Shown here: piece by piece, positions 36,227 through 47,149 of the stretch
How positions within the stretch are numbered: the stretch's first letter is position 1
Layout: each line of letters opens with the position of its first letter
Origin: Allodiplogaster sudhausi
Lineage: Eukaryota > Nematoda > Chromadorea > Rhabditida > Diplogasteridae
Assembly: GCA_945643635.1 (NCBI GenBank)
Contig: CALZFC010000026.1
Span: forward strand, 1,070,001-1,134,000
Direction: 5' to 3'
Length of the DNA: 64,000 nt
Notes under the pieces: generated by a model
Database searches by the model: none
What the model was told of the DNA's origin: nothing
Seen by the model: the letters and a program-made list of their open reading frames with translations, nothing else
Translations under genes and position numbers: made by a program

Positions 36227-39200
36227 TTAGTCATCTAGCGTGACGTCGCGGAAGAGCTGGCCCATGCTCTCGTTGTTGAAGATGCGCCGGATTGCCTGGA
36301 GAGAGTGTTAGAGCCCGAAGAGCTATATTAATTAACAATTTATTTATTTTAATATATTTTTTAACATGAGCTTTTGCAAGTCAAGGATGAAAAATAAATT
36401 TAAAATGGAAGCGCCACAAACCTCGCAGAGCATGAGCGAGACGTCGACCGTCTGGATCTTGTGGCAGCGCATCTTCTGCACGTCGTGAGGCACCGTGTTC
36501 GTCACGATCACCTGTTGCCATGATACCAATTTAAGGGAGCCAAAAACTCACGTTTGAATTTGCGCCTTTTTGCCTGATCGACGGACGAGAGAGCATACTG
36601 TTTTTTTGGAGAGATGCGATTACAAAGGTCAGGAAAATGTTTATAAAAAATCACGGTAGAGTTTAGTTTTTTTTTGTACCTTCAAAGCGAATTTCTGTGC
36701 GAAAAAAAAAGAATGAAACTAATATGTATGTATCTTTAAAAGAATTTAGAATTTACATATATTCGAACATTTACATATACTGTCTTAATAAACCTGCGTG
36801 ATGGGCGAGTTCTCGATGAGCGATGGCGCGTCCGTGGAGAGAATGCCATGCGTCGCGATCACGTAGATCTTGTAGGCGCCCCTCGCCGCGAGCACGTGCG
36901 CAGCCGCCACGAAGGATTGCGCGTCGTCGATGATGTCATCCTTTTTGGAATTAATTAATTGCCAAAAAGGATGACATCATTAATTAATTAATTAATTAAC
37001 TCATACATCAACTTAATGATGCGACAACAGTCTACAGTGAAGTGTCAGATGAAAAGAAAAATCGTTTTTTGTTCACTGACTACTTAGTGCCTTTATCAAA
37101 TTATATATTTTTTAAATGTATGTATATGTATATATTTTTTCTATTTAATACTACCAAAGTTACGCTGAAAGAAACTGTAAAACGAAATGGATCCCACTGA
37201 CAACCATGATAGCAATCTTGCCACCGACATCGCCGACCACCGTCAGAGGCGGCTTCTCCTTTTGCAGAGTGCTATCGTCTGCAAAGACACTTTACATCCC
37301 TGATTACCCTCTGTACGCAATTTGAATACAAAATTAAAAGGAAATATGTACAGTACCGCTCAGCGGCCAGGGGTGTCGGCTATAGCGGCTATAGCGGCCG
37401 CGTGCCAAAGAGGCCAAGCGAAATTAAGCCATTTAAGATTTTTATTTTCAGAATTCGTTGTTATTTTTGTGTTCTGGGTAACTTGCTGCATCGATTAAGC
37501 TCAAAAACTTTATAAAATGATGCATATTAGCGAAAATAGAAAAGCTTGTAAAATTACAGGTGCAGTAACACCTCAATTCGTAGTGTGTGCGTGTGCCATC
37601 GTTTCAGTGAAATTTATTAAGGCAGTTGCTTGAACAGCATTACTTTAACTTACATTTACAGACTTCCTTGTAGTATCCTTTTGTCTTATCAATTGACTTT
37701 TTAACTTATCAAGTGAAAAAGGTTGCCAAGAAAAACATAGCAAAAAAAACTTCAAAAATGTAGCCAAAAAGAGGAACCGAACACAAGCACTTCTCCCAAT
37801 GTGCAGAGAAGCATACCAATGCTCTATCCAGCCTCGTTATTACTCTAAACAATTTTAGGAAGCATCTTGACGTTTTTTTTAGGTACTGTCTATTTGAGAG
37901 TCCGGCCACAAAAATTCCATGGCATCCGCAGTGTTCTTTTCTCACGATCGCTCTTCACAGAGCATTTGGTGAGCCAGTAGCTGACATAGACTAGCGTACA
38001 CTCTCAACACGCCGGCCATAATAGGGTGCGTGCCTTGCTGAACAGGTTCCTCTTTTCGATTCCATCACGGTCAAGGCGACCGCGGCGAAGCTCTGTCAAA
38101 AAATATTTATAAATGGCGCGAAAATTTAATATTTTTGAATTTGGTCGGGTATTCACATGAAATAATTCTGACCAGCCTGTTTGGATCTGAAATCTGCTTA
38201 TGCTCTCGAAGGAAATGTACTGGGTGTGGCAGACAAGATTTCCGTTGTTATGAATAGAATGGCAAAACTACGAGTAATACCATCATGGCTGGGTGGTTGT
38301 GTTATACACTGTTAGCAAAACTGGCAATGGTTCAGTTCCATGTGTATCAAACTGTTTTGCCCATTTTAGTTTGGAGGAACTACTCTTGATTTCCTTTAGC
38401 TTTTTCTTGGAAGGCCTCATGATTAGAAATATTTCAGCAGATCACCCAATCGAATTCAAACATCTAATATTTTCGAGCCAATCCAAATATTTTTGGCAGT
38501 GCTCATCCGCGTTCCCAAGATGTGATCCAAATGCTCTGTGCAGAGCGATCGTGAGAAAAAACACTACGGATGCCATGGAATTTTTGTGGCTGGACTCTCA
38601 AGTAGACAGTACCTAAAAATAGCGTCAAGACACAATTGTTTAGAGTAATAACGAGGCTGGATAGAGCATTGGTATGCTTCTCTGCACATTGGGAGAAATG
38701 CTTGTGTTCGGTTCCTCTTTTTGGCTACATTTTTGAAGTTTTTTTTGCTATGTTTTTCCTGGCAACCTTTTTCACTTGATAAGTTAAAAAGTCAATTGAT
38801 AAGACAAAAGGATACTACAAGGAAGTCTGTAAATGTAAGTTAAAGTAATGCTGTTCAAGCAACTGCCTTAATAAATTTCACTGAAACGATGGCACACGCA
38901 CACACTACGAATTGAGGTGTTACTGCACCTGTAATTTTACAAGCTTTTCTATTTTCGCTAATATGCATCATTTTATAAAGTTTTTGAGCTTAATCGATGC
39001 AGCAAGTTACCCAGAACACAAAAATAACAACGAATTCTGAAAATAAAAATCTTAAATAGCTTAATTTCGCCGCTATAGCCGAGACCCCTGGCCGCTGAGC
39101 GGTACTGTAGCTGCCCAACTGCCCAACTGGCTCAATTCTTCATTAATACTCTTCTATTCACCTACCGCATTCAAGTAGATTGTCATAATTCAAGCGTGCA

Positions 39201-41339
39201 GATAAAGATGAAGAATGAAGTGTTCTCTAACATGATTGAGAACAAAAATCAAAGTAATGTTCTATTGATAGTTTACTTGATGGAAATTATGTAACATATG
39301 ATGGTGATGCATTACAGGGATAGAGTTCGAAGGTGGCCGTGGAGTGTGCGGAAGCGGAGGGAGGAGGAGGCGGACTCTGCCGGCCGTCCTCTTGGCCTGC
39401 TTCGGACTCTTCTTTCTGTTCGCCATGAATCACCGCCACTCCTGGTTGTGAAGTTATGTTAAAATGTTTATTATCGTAAATATTTCTTTTTTTTCAGTTT
39501 ACAAGTATCAGCACACTTATGTATGTCGTTTGTCCTTGTCTGAAGCACAGACACTACACTGCTTTATGGAAAGGAAAAATCATTATCAGTAGGAGTTTGA
39601 ACAGCCGAATGATGTCACAGACTTCATTACTGCTGCTAGCAGCAGTAATGTAGTCTGTGATATCTGTTTCGGTGATAAGCCAGGAACGAGAACCAGCCGG
39701 TCACTCACTCACTCACCCAGACGTAATCTGTCTGCATAGGAAGTCGCCTTATTCATGACTCCCGGACTCTTCGCCACAATTACGGCATTCTTGTAGTCGG
39801 GGATCTTGAAAAGGGAGAAAAAACTGATCTCTTACTTGTCTGTTACATCTGCATCAGGCCACAAATGTTCGCCAGAAATTGAAAGAAGGAAAAAGTGCGT
39901 CTCACTCACGTGATATTCACGCGTTTTGTGAATAAAAAGCTTCTCACTCTGAAAAAAGAAAGAAGAATTACATACCTGCTCCTTGACATATTGTAGTAGA
40001 AAGGGTGAAGCGCGCAGATTGTCCACGGGCACAGAGAAAAAGCCCTGGATTTCCTTTCTGTAGAGATCCAAGGAGACAATGCGGCAGGCGCCTTAAGCAA
40101 ATTGTCATGAAAACAAGTTGTCATTCAAAAACAAATTAATATGTAAATGTGCTCATCGATTTTGCCTCTAAAGTGGCCTCGAGTGGCTTAGCTTGTTGTA
40201 TATATGTATGATACATTCAAACGGTGCTAAGGAGCGAAAGTAATGAGGATAGTAGCTATGCATGAAGTAGGCAATAGTTGTAGTAGACAACTAGAAGTAT
40301 GCACGACAATTGACAATTTAGATCGATGTCATTTTCTTACCTGCCTTGCAGATGAGATCTGCGACAAGCTTCATGGCCACTGACGACCGACGAAGCATGC
40401 GGCACTGCTTGGAGTACGGTAGATACGGCATGACTACGGTGATTGTCTTTGCTGTCGATGTCTTGCATGCGTAGATAAGAATGAGCAACTCCATGACGTC
40501 ATTGTTGACATTTCTGACAAGTTTAATCATACTTTAGTAAAGTTTATTCCAGTTTATTTTAGTCTCCTTCTCTTAATCTTATCCCGTATACAAATCTTTT
40601 AACATACTTCATGACATTCTTAGCCCTTTGCAATGCGGAAGAGCAAAAGGGATTTAGTGAGACGCGGTCTCCTTACTTGGATGCTGACTGGATAATGAAG
40701 ACGTGCTTGCCACGGACACTCTGCTTGATATCTACAGCCGTCTCTGCGCATACATTCAAGTCATTGATTTAACATTCTACATATTAATTTACTTCTGTAG
40801 TTAAAAATGTTTATACATACCTCGATTTGTCTTGTTGTACACTGTTGCGTCGCCCGGCGCAATTCCAAGCCGGCTGAACACACATTCATCTATTGCAGAA
40901 GGAATATCTTAATCCTTTGGTTTGTTTTTCATTTTGATGGTTTTGTTCTGTCTCTAGTTTATGTCGCTTGCTAAATCAATACTCACATGTGAGCATGGAT
41001 ACAGATGATAGAAGGACTATATGGAGTCAAGTATGTGAGAAGAAAAGCCAAATCAAAAGGGAGAAAGAGAATGAATGAGAGAGAAAGTGAGAGCTAGAGA
41101 AAAAGAGAGGAGGGATGAGAGAGAAAGTGAGATCTACAGGGAAAGGTAGGGAAAGAGGAAAGAGAGAGAGAGAGAGAGAGAGTGGAAGAGAGAGCTAGAG
41201 AGAGAGAGAGGGAGAGAGAGAGAGAGAGAATGAATGCAATGTTGTACCTGCAGACAAGGCGCGCCAGCTCTGGATGTGAGTTGCCGGCTAGGACGACCAT
41301 CCCAATGCTTTCATCGGATTTGTTGCGGAAGGACGCCAT
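36227..41339 (-). CDS. PRPSAP: Phosphoribosyl pyrophosphate synthetase-associated protein (PRPSAP), 11 exons
   Basis: Exons in transcript order: 41339-41248, 40873-40821, 40743-40677, 40513-40341, 40091-39976, 39804-39717, 39441-39316, 37278-37202, 36940-36794, 36511-36422, 36295-36227. All phases agree; 365 aa, against about 356-369 for vertebrate PRPSAPs. These are catalytically inactive regulatory partners of PRPP synthetase in the cytosol. Motifs: [111 protein letters not shown] ([10 protein letters not shown]), ending FRDVTLDD, the typical PRPSAP C-terminus. The [10 protein letters not shown] linker corresponds to the DGRHSPP insert that separates PRPSAP from active PRPS. The usual DLH before KEIQGFF is DLY here. 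One intron carries a foldback element. Confidence 0.93.
36930..36980. other. 19-bp perfect inverted repeat across a PRPSAP splice acceptor
   Basis: The arm at 36930-36948 (ATGATGTCATCCTTTTTGG) is repeated as its exact reverse complement at 36962-36980, with a 13-base AATTAATT-type loop. On the gene's strand the hairpin includes the last intron bases, the acceptor AG and the first codons (Asp-Asp-Ile-Ile) of the exon 36940-36794. Confidence 0.9.
37351..39107. mobile_element. Foldback (long-TIR) element in a PRPSAP intron
   Basis: 1757 bp with terminal sequence CAGTACCGCTCAGCGGCCAG and its reverse complement at the right end, flanked by TA on both sides (37349-37350, 39108-39109). The inverted arms extend about 620 bp on the left (to about 37970) and about 575 bp on the right (from about 38530). 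The left arm carries an extra GGCTATAGC repeat unit near its tip. The 560-bp centre has no recognisable transposase; the 107-codon open frame at 38293-38616 runs partly into the right arm. It shares the CAGT..CGCTCAG end pattern with the element at 29506-30854. Confidence 0.9.
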
Positions 41340-41614
41340 GAAGCAATCTTACAAATATGCGTGCATATCCAAGTTGAAATGATGTGCTACACAGAACTCG
41401 TATCATATTCTCGATAATAAACTGTGTATAAAAAGTAGCCCAAGCGAGAACAACAGCTGAAAAGTGTTGGTAGAATCAATATGTAGTATTTGTTTGTTCT
41501 ATTGTGAACAAAGCATATTTTTACATATGTATACACGGTTAACGGGAAATTCAAGAGATAATCACAAAAATAGCTGACGACAAGATTCGAAGTGAAAAGG
41601 TAGGTGCTAGCTGG

Positions 41615-41653
<39 letters not shown>

Positions 41654-41811
41654 TAAGTGAGAGAGAGAGGATGGCAGTTGGCAAACGAGGCGGGCAGGCA
41701 GCTTCTGATGTACTTTGATCTTCTCCTGGTGAGAGATCCCCTGCCCACATGCCATTTCCTCGTACCTGAATAGCTGCCATTCTCTTGCTCTTTCTCCAGC
41801 ACTTGCTACTC

Positions 41812-41865
<54 letters not shown>

Positions 41866-43045
41866 GTTCATATCAATTTCCCATCTGCTGCTTCCTCCAT
41901 ATTTTCTCCTCTTTTTTAACGAATCTTGTTTGACCTCTGTTTTCTCTCACTCCCATTCACTACTATTGCAAATTTTACTCACCCATACAGCGTACCTTGC
42001 TAGCACCTCGAATATTGTGCCTTTCTCATGTCGTCTAAACCACAGGAAACTCCTCCCTTCTCTCTTTTATCTTATCGTTTCCTCATTCCCATCGATATCT
42101 TTTTTGTATAATTTTACTCTGATCAAACCGCTCTTTCAAAACATTGTGCTCTTAAAAGCAATAAACAACAAAAAACCTAACGACAATAAAAAAAAACCCA
42201 AAAATAGGGTTTGGTGAACATTGATCATGAAATAGAAGCGAAGTATTGTGTGATAAGAGCATAAATGTCTGAACGGCGTGGTGAGGGTCCGCTTTCGATT
42301 TTTGCCCTTTCGTCGACTGAAAAAAATGAAGCGGGGATCAATGAGAATTTTAATGATTAAGTCAACCTTCTCTCTTCTCTCATCTTTTCGCCATTTCCAA
42401 TTATCTTTCATTGTCCGGTTTCTTTTTTTTGCCACAAACGGAAACGCTCCTTCTCAGTTCGGTCGCGTTCTATTGACTTCGAACAATTTATCTTTAATTT
42501 TTCACGAAGTAAAACGCACAAGAAAATATAAAGCGAACAAATTACTCACAATCAGATTAATCGTGGGTGTTATTTTTTACTTTTGCAATCCTTAACTCTT
42601 AACGACAAAGATAAATGAATCATATATGCTCATGAATCGCATTCTGCCAATCTTCCTCCATTTTGTCTTCCTTGTTCATCCTGTAAGCGGTTTGACAATC
42701 GTGTTGCAAGTGACAGCCGTGATGGGAATTTTCTGGCCGGGGTCGATGCCAGAACCGGCCGTTGCACTCGAGTGTCTCGTACGCAATGCCGGCTTCGCGA
42801 ACGGGTCTTCCGAGACGCATGCGCGGCCGCGGTTGAACTGGACAGAGAGGAGGGAGGGAGCAGAGAGATTGCTGAGAAACAGATAGAGAGAGCGAGAGAA
42901 GGAAAGACGGAGAGGGACAACGGGAGACAGAGGGAGACAGAGAGAGAAAAAGAGAAGGAGAGAGCAAGAGAGAGGGAGAAATAGTCATAGGGTGAAAGAG
43001 AAAGCGAGAGAAAGCGAGGGATAGAGAGAGAGAGAGAGAGAGTGA
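41040..43045. repeat. GA/CT microsatellites around the PRPSAP 5' end
   Basis: GA tracts at about 41073-41230 (in PRPSAP intron 1, CT on its strand), 41613-41670 and 42885-43045, and a CT tract at 41815-41868. Confidence 0.9.
41340..42654. other. Upstream region of PRPSAP, no gene supported
   Basis: Contains the presumed PRPSAP promoter and 5' UTR. Apart from the microsatellites at 41613-41670 and 41815-41868 it is AT-rich unique sequence. Open frames here have no recognisable domain. Confidence 0.5.
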
Positions 43046-43196
43046 GGTATGCAATAATTGAAACATCCTAACTTCAATCTTGGCCGAAACTCCAGTGCAC
43101 TCAAACTTGCGCGCATTGTCCGTGATGAGCATGTTGACGTCGACGATCTTCTCGCCCGTGCCGGCTCTTGGAGCGGCGGCGGCGTTCACGAGTGCC
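42655..43196 (-). CDS. Unknown gene, two exon-like segments
   Basis: On the - strand the segment 43196-43070 follows a CTCTCTGCAG acceptor and reads ALVNAAAAPRAGTGEK, then IVDVNMLITDNARKFECTG, with a possible GT donor after AKIE. A second open segment at about 42840-42665 reads FNRGRACVSEDPFAKPALR and PGQKIPITAVTCNTIVKPLT, separated from the first by a GA microsatellite intron. GC content and amino-acid balance look coding, unlike the flanks. I do not recognise the family. I could not find a start exon; a short frame ending HEHI at 42620 may be the 3' end. Confidence 0.35.
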
Positions 43197-43874
43197 TGCA
43201 GAGAAGAGAAATCTGTATTCCAATTAAAATTGTTAATGTAATTAAAATAGTTATTTTTTATTAAAATAGTTATTCCAATTAAAATAGCTGTTCTAATCTT
43301 AAGGAAGATAGTTTCTCTAATTAAAGTAGTATATTTTTATTCTTTTTTATATTCTTTGTATACATATTTGTGATATACGCCTGCGTGATATTGATAGATA
43401 AACTAATAAATTAGCATCAATATCCCGAAAAACACGTATGTACATATGTATGTTAGATGAAGCCGCTTTATTATACTATTACTACTTTTTTTTTTTATTC
43501 GCAAACTTACAGGTAGCTTTTTTTTGTTTAAAAAAATTGTGCATGACGGCAACTACAATTTTTGCATATTTGCACTTTAAACTAATTGTTTTTTCTTTTA
43601 TACTATTCATCCAAAGTACTTTTCAGAGCAAGAAGTGCTATTCAAATATTATTCAGCACACCAAATGCTGGCCATTATATCGTGGTCACTTCATCGGTCT
43701 TCTCCGCTCGCGCCTAGTCGGGTTTTCTCTCTCTCTCTCTCTCTCTTCCTTTTTTGCTTCTTCCAGTATTCGACTTATCTCCTTTATATTTATTAAACCC
43801 TGTATAGTAGTTCAGAAGTTCAAATTTCAGGTGTCAGGTCCTGACAAGACGACTGCGAGGGCGGACGAAGTACC
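43197..43874. other. Upstream region of the first M13 locus
   Basis: AT-rich with TTAAAATAG repeats near 43227-43290. The last 270 bases resemble the sequence before the second M13 locus (51290-51557): the TATTATTCA, GGTCACTTCATC, TTTATTAAACCCTGTATAG and GACAAGACGACTG blocks match in order. Promoter and 5' UTR were therefore duplicated with the gene. Confidence 0.7.
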
Positions 43875-44370
43875 ATGTTGCCGCTGCTTCTGCTAACTTT
43901 CGCCGTCTTGGCGGCGGCGCCGCCGGTGCCTGAAGTCCCGCGCCATCTCGACATTGGAACTTCACAGGTAGAAAAAATATACTCCTAGGCGGAATAAAAG
44001 CTGGAGGCACAGAAATAGACGCCAGAAATGGCATCGCAAAAAAAGAGTTTTATTTAAGCGCATATTAACTTTTCACTCCTCAGGGATTCATCGAGGCCGG
44101 AAAGATGCTCGCTGCTTCCATGAATACAAGTGTAATTTTTTTAAAAATAAATACGGTAATATATATATATAAATATATAAATAAATATATAAATAAATAA
44201 ATAAATATATATATATATTTATATTTATATTTATATTTAGGTGGATCCATGCGAAGATTTTTACGGCTTTGCGTGCGGTGGCTGGGTTGCTGCACATCCG
44301 ATTCCTGCCAACGTATCCTACTATTCGCCCTCTCAAATACTGAGAGATCGAGTTATCGACGCGGTTAAAG

Positions 44371-44467
44371 GCTAGAGAAAATATTTTGCAACATCTGTAA
44401 TTGAACGAAATTACTTTGTAAGAATAAGAGATAAAACATTACTTTTCGAACGAATTCAATGCTTTAG
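44371..44467 (+). other. GC-AG intron of M13 locus 1
   Basis: The exon ends GTTAAAG and is followed by GC rather than GT; the next exon begins after GCTTTAG. Locus 2 has the same arrangement at 52011-52107 with the donor GCAAGA, the usual form of a GC donor. Protein continuity (RDRVIDAVK into DLLSSPLDS) supports this junction. Confidence 0.65.
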
Positions 44468-46849
44468 ACCTCCTGTCGTCTCCTCTGGACTCTTCTCCAT
44501 CAAAGGCCAAGCAGATGGTCCGTTCTCTCTACCGGGCATGCATGGACGAGGAGGCCATTGAGAGAGCGAAGGGAGCCGATGTCGTCAAAGGAATCGAAGT
44601 CTCTCGCAATCATTATTATATCTCTTCCCTCTTTCTCTCTCTATCTCTGTCTCTCTCTGTCTCTGTCGCTCCCTCTCACTCTCTCTCCCCGTTTCAGGCT
44701 CTCGGTGCCTGGCCGATGCTTACCCCGGACTGGCATTCGGATGCCTTTGATCTGACCTCCCTGCTTGCCCGCGCTTCTTTTCGTATCTCGACAAATATTT
44801 TTCTGACTGTCGGCATCGGCACCGATCACAGAAACAAAACACGAAGGATTCTTCAGGCAATCTAGAACGAATCCTTATATTATTGAGTGATTCTTTCTAC
44901 ATTATAGAGACCTGTGTAGATTTCATGGTCTGTTGTTCGTCAACAATTGGTAAGTTAAAGGAGTCTGTCACCGAAAAGTCATTGCCGATTTATGAAACAT
45001 CTTAGCTATTTTCGAATAGTCTCGGGCATGAGGAAAAAGAAAAAGCAAATGAAAAAGCACAAAAAAGGTTCCATATTCAAGTATAAGATACTTGAAAGTA
45101 CAAATTTTGAATGAATTTGTGATTGGTGTCAGTGCAAAAAGGGCACTCGATGGTAGATTAACGGCCACGTTCCCATCCCGGGAAGATTAAATTTACAAAT
45201 ATTTCAAGACATTTTTTGGTTTATGCTTTACCACCTTTCTTATGTGAATTTTCTTTATTAAACTAAAGAATTTTAGGCAAAACAGTATCAAATTAGTAAA
45301 CGAGCAATAACATATCGCTTCGAAAAAGAAACGGATTTTTCGAAACCAGCTCTATTATAGCCTCCTTGTCTACCGTAATATTTTGAGTAATTAAATGGAT
45401 TTCCGTTTGAAGCCTTTGCACGTTTGAACATACTATTGCAGTTTTTCGGTGACCGCCCTTCTTTAATTAAATTTAGCTTAGACAAGGAGAGCTCGCCTTC
45501 GTGAAGCCTGCTTTCTAAAAGAACGAGACAATTTATACCAAGCAGATCAAGGCGTATAAGCAGTTCGCTTTCGAGACGGTGAAATGTTTTTTTTTAAAAT
45601 ATAATTTATAATTTTTTTTTACGAACTTTACAGAGTGAAATAATGAATACCAGACTTTTTTTTAAATTTTGTTCCTCCAAGGTGTCGCTAATCGCATCTG
45701 ACGCTGGTCGTGAAATATCGAAGCCGAATATTGACAAGGTCTTCGAGCTGGAAAAGCGACAGAGTGACCTGCACGAGCCAAGAGAGCAAATAAAGAGAAG
45801 CGCTAATCTTCTCATGCTCAGCGAGTTGCACACGGTCTTTGCGCTTGTTCGCTTTCAATCTCTTCTTATTTTGCTGACTCGTCTTACGTATTTATGCGGA
45901 TAATAACATTTATCTACAATTCGTTAAATCAGATAGCTCTTCGTGCACTAAGTGGTGAGATTTTGCAGATTGACTGGCCGCGGTACTTCAAGTTGTTAGC
46001 CCTTGAAGTACCGGCGCTTCTCACCTACTTCGATGCTGATCCTGGCTTTCAAATCTTCAATTTACCCCACCTGCAAGTCCTGAACCAGTTGCTCAAGTGG
46101 GCCTACCTATGAAGATAAATATCTTCAAACCCTCAAAAATATATACTTTTAATTTCGACATACTATTTTAGTGAGAAAAATCACAATGGTTCTGACTATG
46201 TATGAATTCATAATCTTCAGTGAAACCGACTCGCGCGTACTGGCCAACTACATCTTTCTTGCGTACGCGAACTCCTACATATCGCAGTTGGACTCGAGAT
46301 ATGCTCAGATTAAGCAGGCATGCAGTAAACTTTAAAAAAAACTATAAAAAATGTATGTATGAACATGGCATTTTCCAGAGTTTGAACAAGGTCATTGACG
46401 ATGAGGAGGCGTCTGAGGAGCGGTTTGAGGAGTGTCTCTTCGTGGTTGCGCGTCTCAATCACGCGCTAAGCTCTCTTTACGTCGAGAAGCACTTCAAGGA
46501 GGTGCCGTTATGACCAGGTCTCCCGTGGCTTTTCAAAGTGGAGACGAATCTTTGCTTGAGGACGCGAAAGCGGCGGCGAATGCGATGATCGATGAGATTG
46601 GCGCAGCATTCCACGAGATAATCGAAGGCAATAATTGGATGGACAACAATACTAAGAATGTCAGAGCTCATCTTTGATGCAAAATAGTTTAGGCTGTTAG
46701 TGCGTCCTCGTAATACTATCTGCATTCCTCTTTCAGGAAGCACTGAATAAACTCACCGTCGTCTCCCGCAAGATTGGCTATCCCGACTGGATTGTGGAAC
46801 GATTCTTCTTTTTTTGGAATAAAATATTGATATTAAACTTTTAGTATCT

Positions 46850-46945
46850 CACATTGAAAAATAGAAACCCTCCCTCTAATAGTGCCCCCTCTCGCAAGGG
46901 TATTGAAAAATAGAACCCCCGGGGGTACTAATCGAGAAAATACGG
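46850..46945. repeat. GGGGGTACTA/AATACGGTA repeat, copies near inverted exons
   Basis: Sequence combining CCCTCCCTCTAATAG, GAACCCCCGGGGGTACTA and GAGAAAATACGGTATAT. It recurs at 48658-48753 (within the duplication) and, in a longer G-rich form, at 49140-49280 with GGGGGGGTACTATTAGAG and the same AATACGGTATAT end. All copies lie at the edges of the inverted exon segments. Confidence 0.8.
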
Positions 46946-47132
46946 TATATATAATTTGGCAAGCCGTTTGGCGGACTGATGTCATTGCGTTGTTCCTGAT
47001 AGTAAGCATTGGCATCGGTCGGATTCCCGGTAAACACGAGTCGGTCGAAGGGCTCGAGGAGACGGCCAAGGTGAAAGTTGAATACCCACTGGTTAACCTT
47101 GGTCACTCCCAGGGCGCACGAGTCCGTTGTCA
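46938..47132 (-). pseudogene. Inverted M13 exon (N-A-Y-Y segment), copy 1, truncated
   Basis: Read on the - strand this gives TDSCALGVTKVNQWVFN, LLEPFDRLVFTGNPTDANAYY and NDISPPNGLP, the M13 substrate-binding segment (consensus VNAYY). It points opposite to all other exons of the locus and is cut at 47132 by the duplication junction. Confidence 0.85.
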
Positions 47133-47149
47133 CCGTAATATTTTTTTTT

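Larger units (their letters stand above)
45341..47149 (+). repeat. First copy of a 1.8-kb tandem duplication in M13 locus 1
   Basis: Contains mid-gene exons: VSLIASDAGREISKPNIDK (from about 45679), IDWPRYFKLLALEVP (45969-46096), ETDSRVLANYIFLAYANSY (46221-46317), SLNKVIDDEEASEE with LYVEKHFKEVP (from 46379), IDEIGAAFHE with NNWMDNNT (to about 46660), and EALNKLTVVSRKIGYPDW (46737-46799). An inverted partial exon follows (47132-46938). The frame is broken after KEVP (TTA TGA). It ends where GTTGTCA meets CCGTAATATTTT, the same sequence found near the unit's start. Confidence 0.9.

Noticed and set aside
38293..38616. 107-codon open frame in foldback element 2
   Set aside because: Its 3' half is the inverted arm of the element; no transposase motif.
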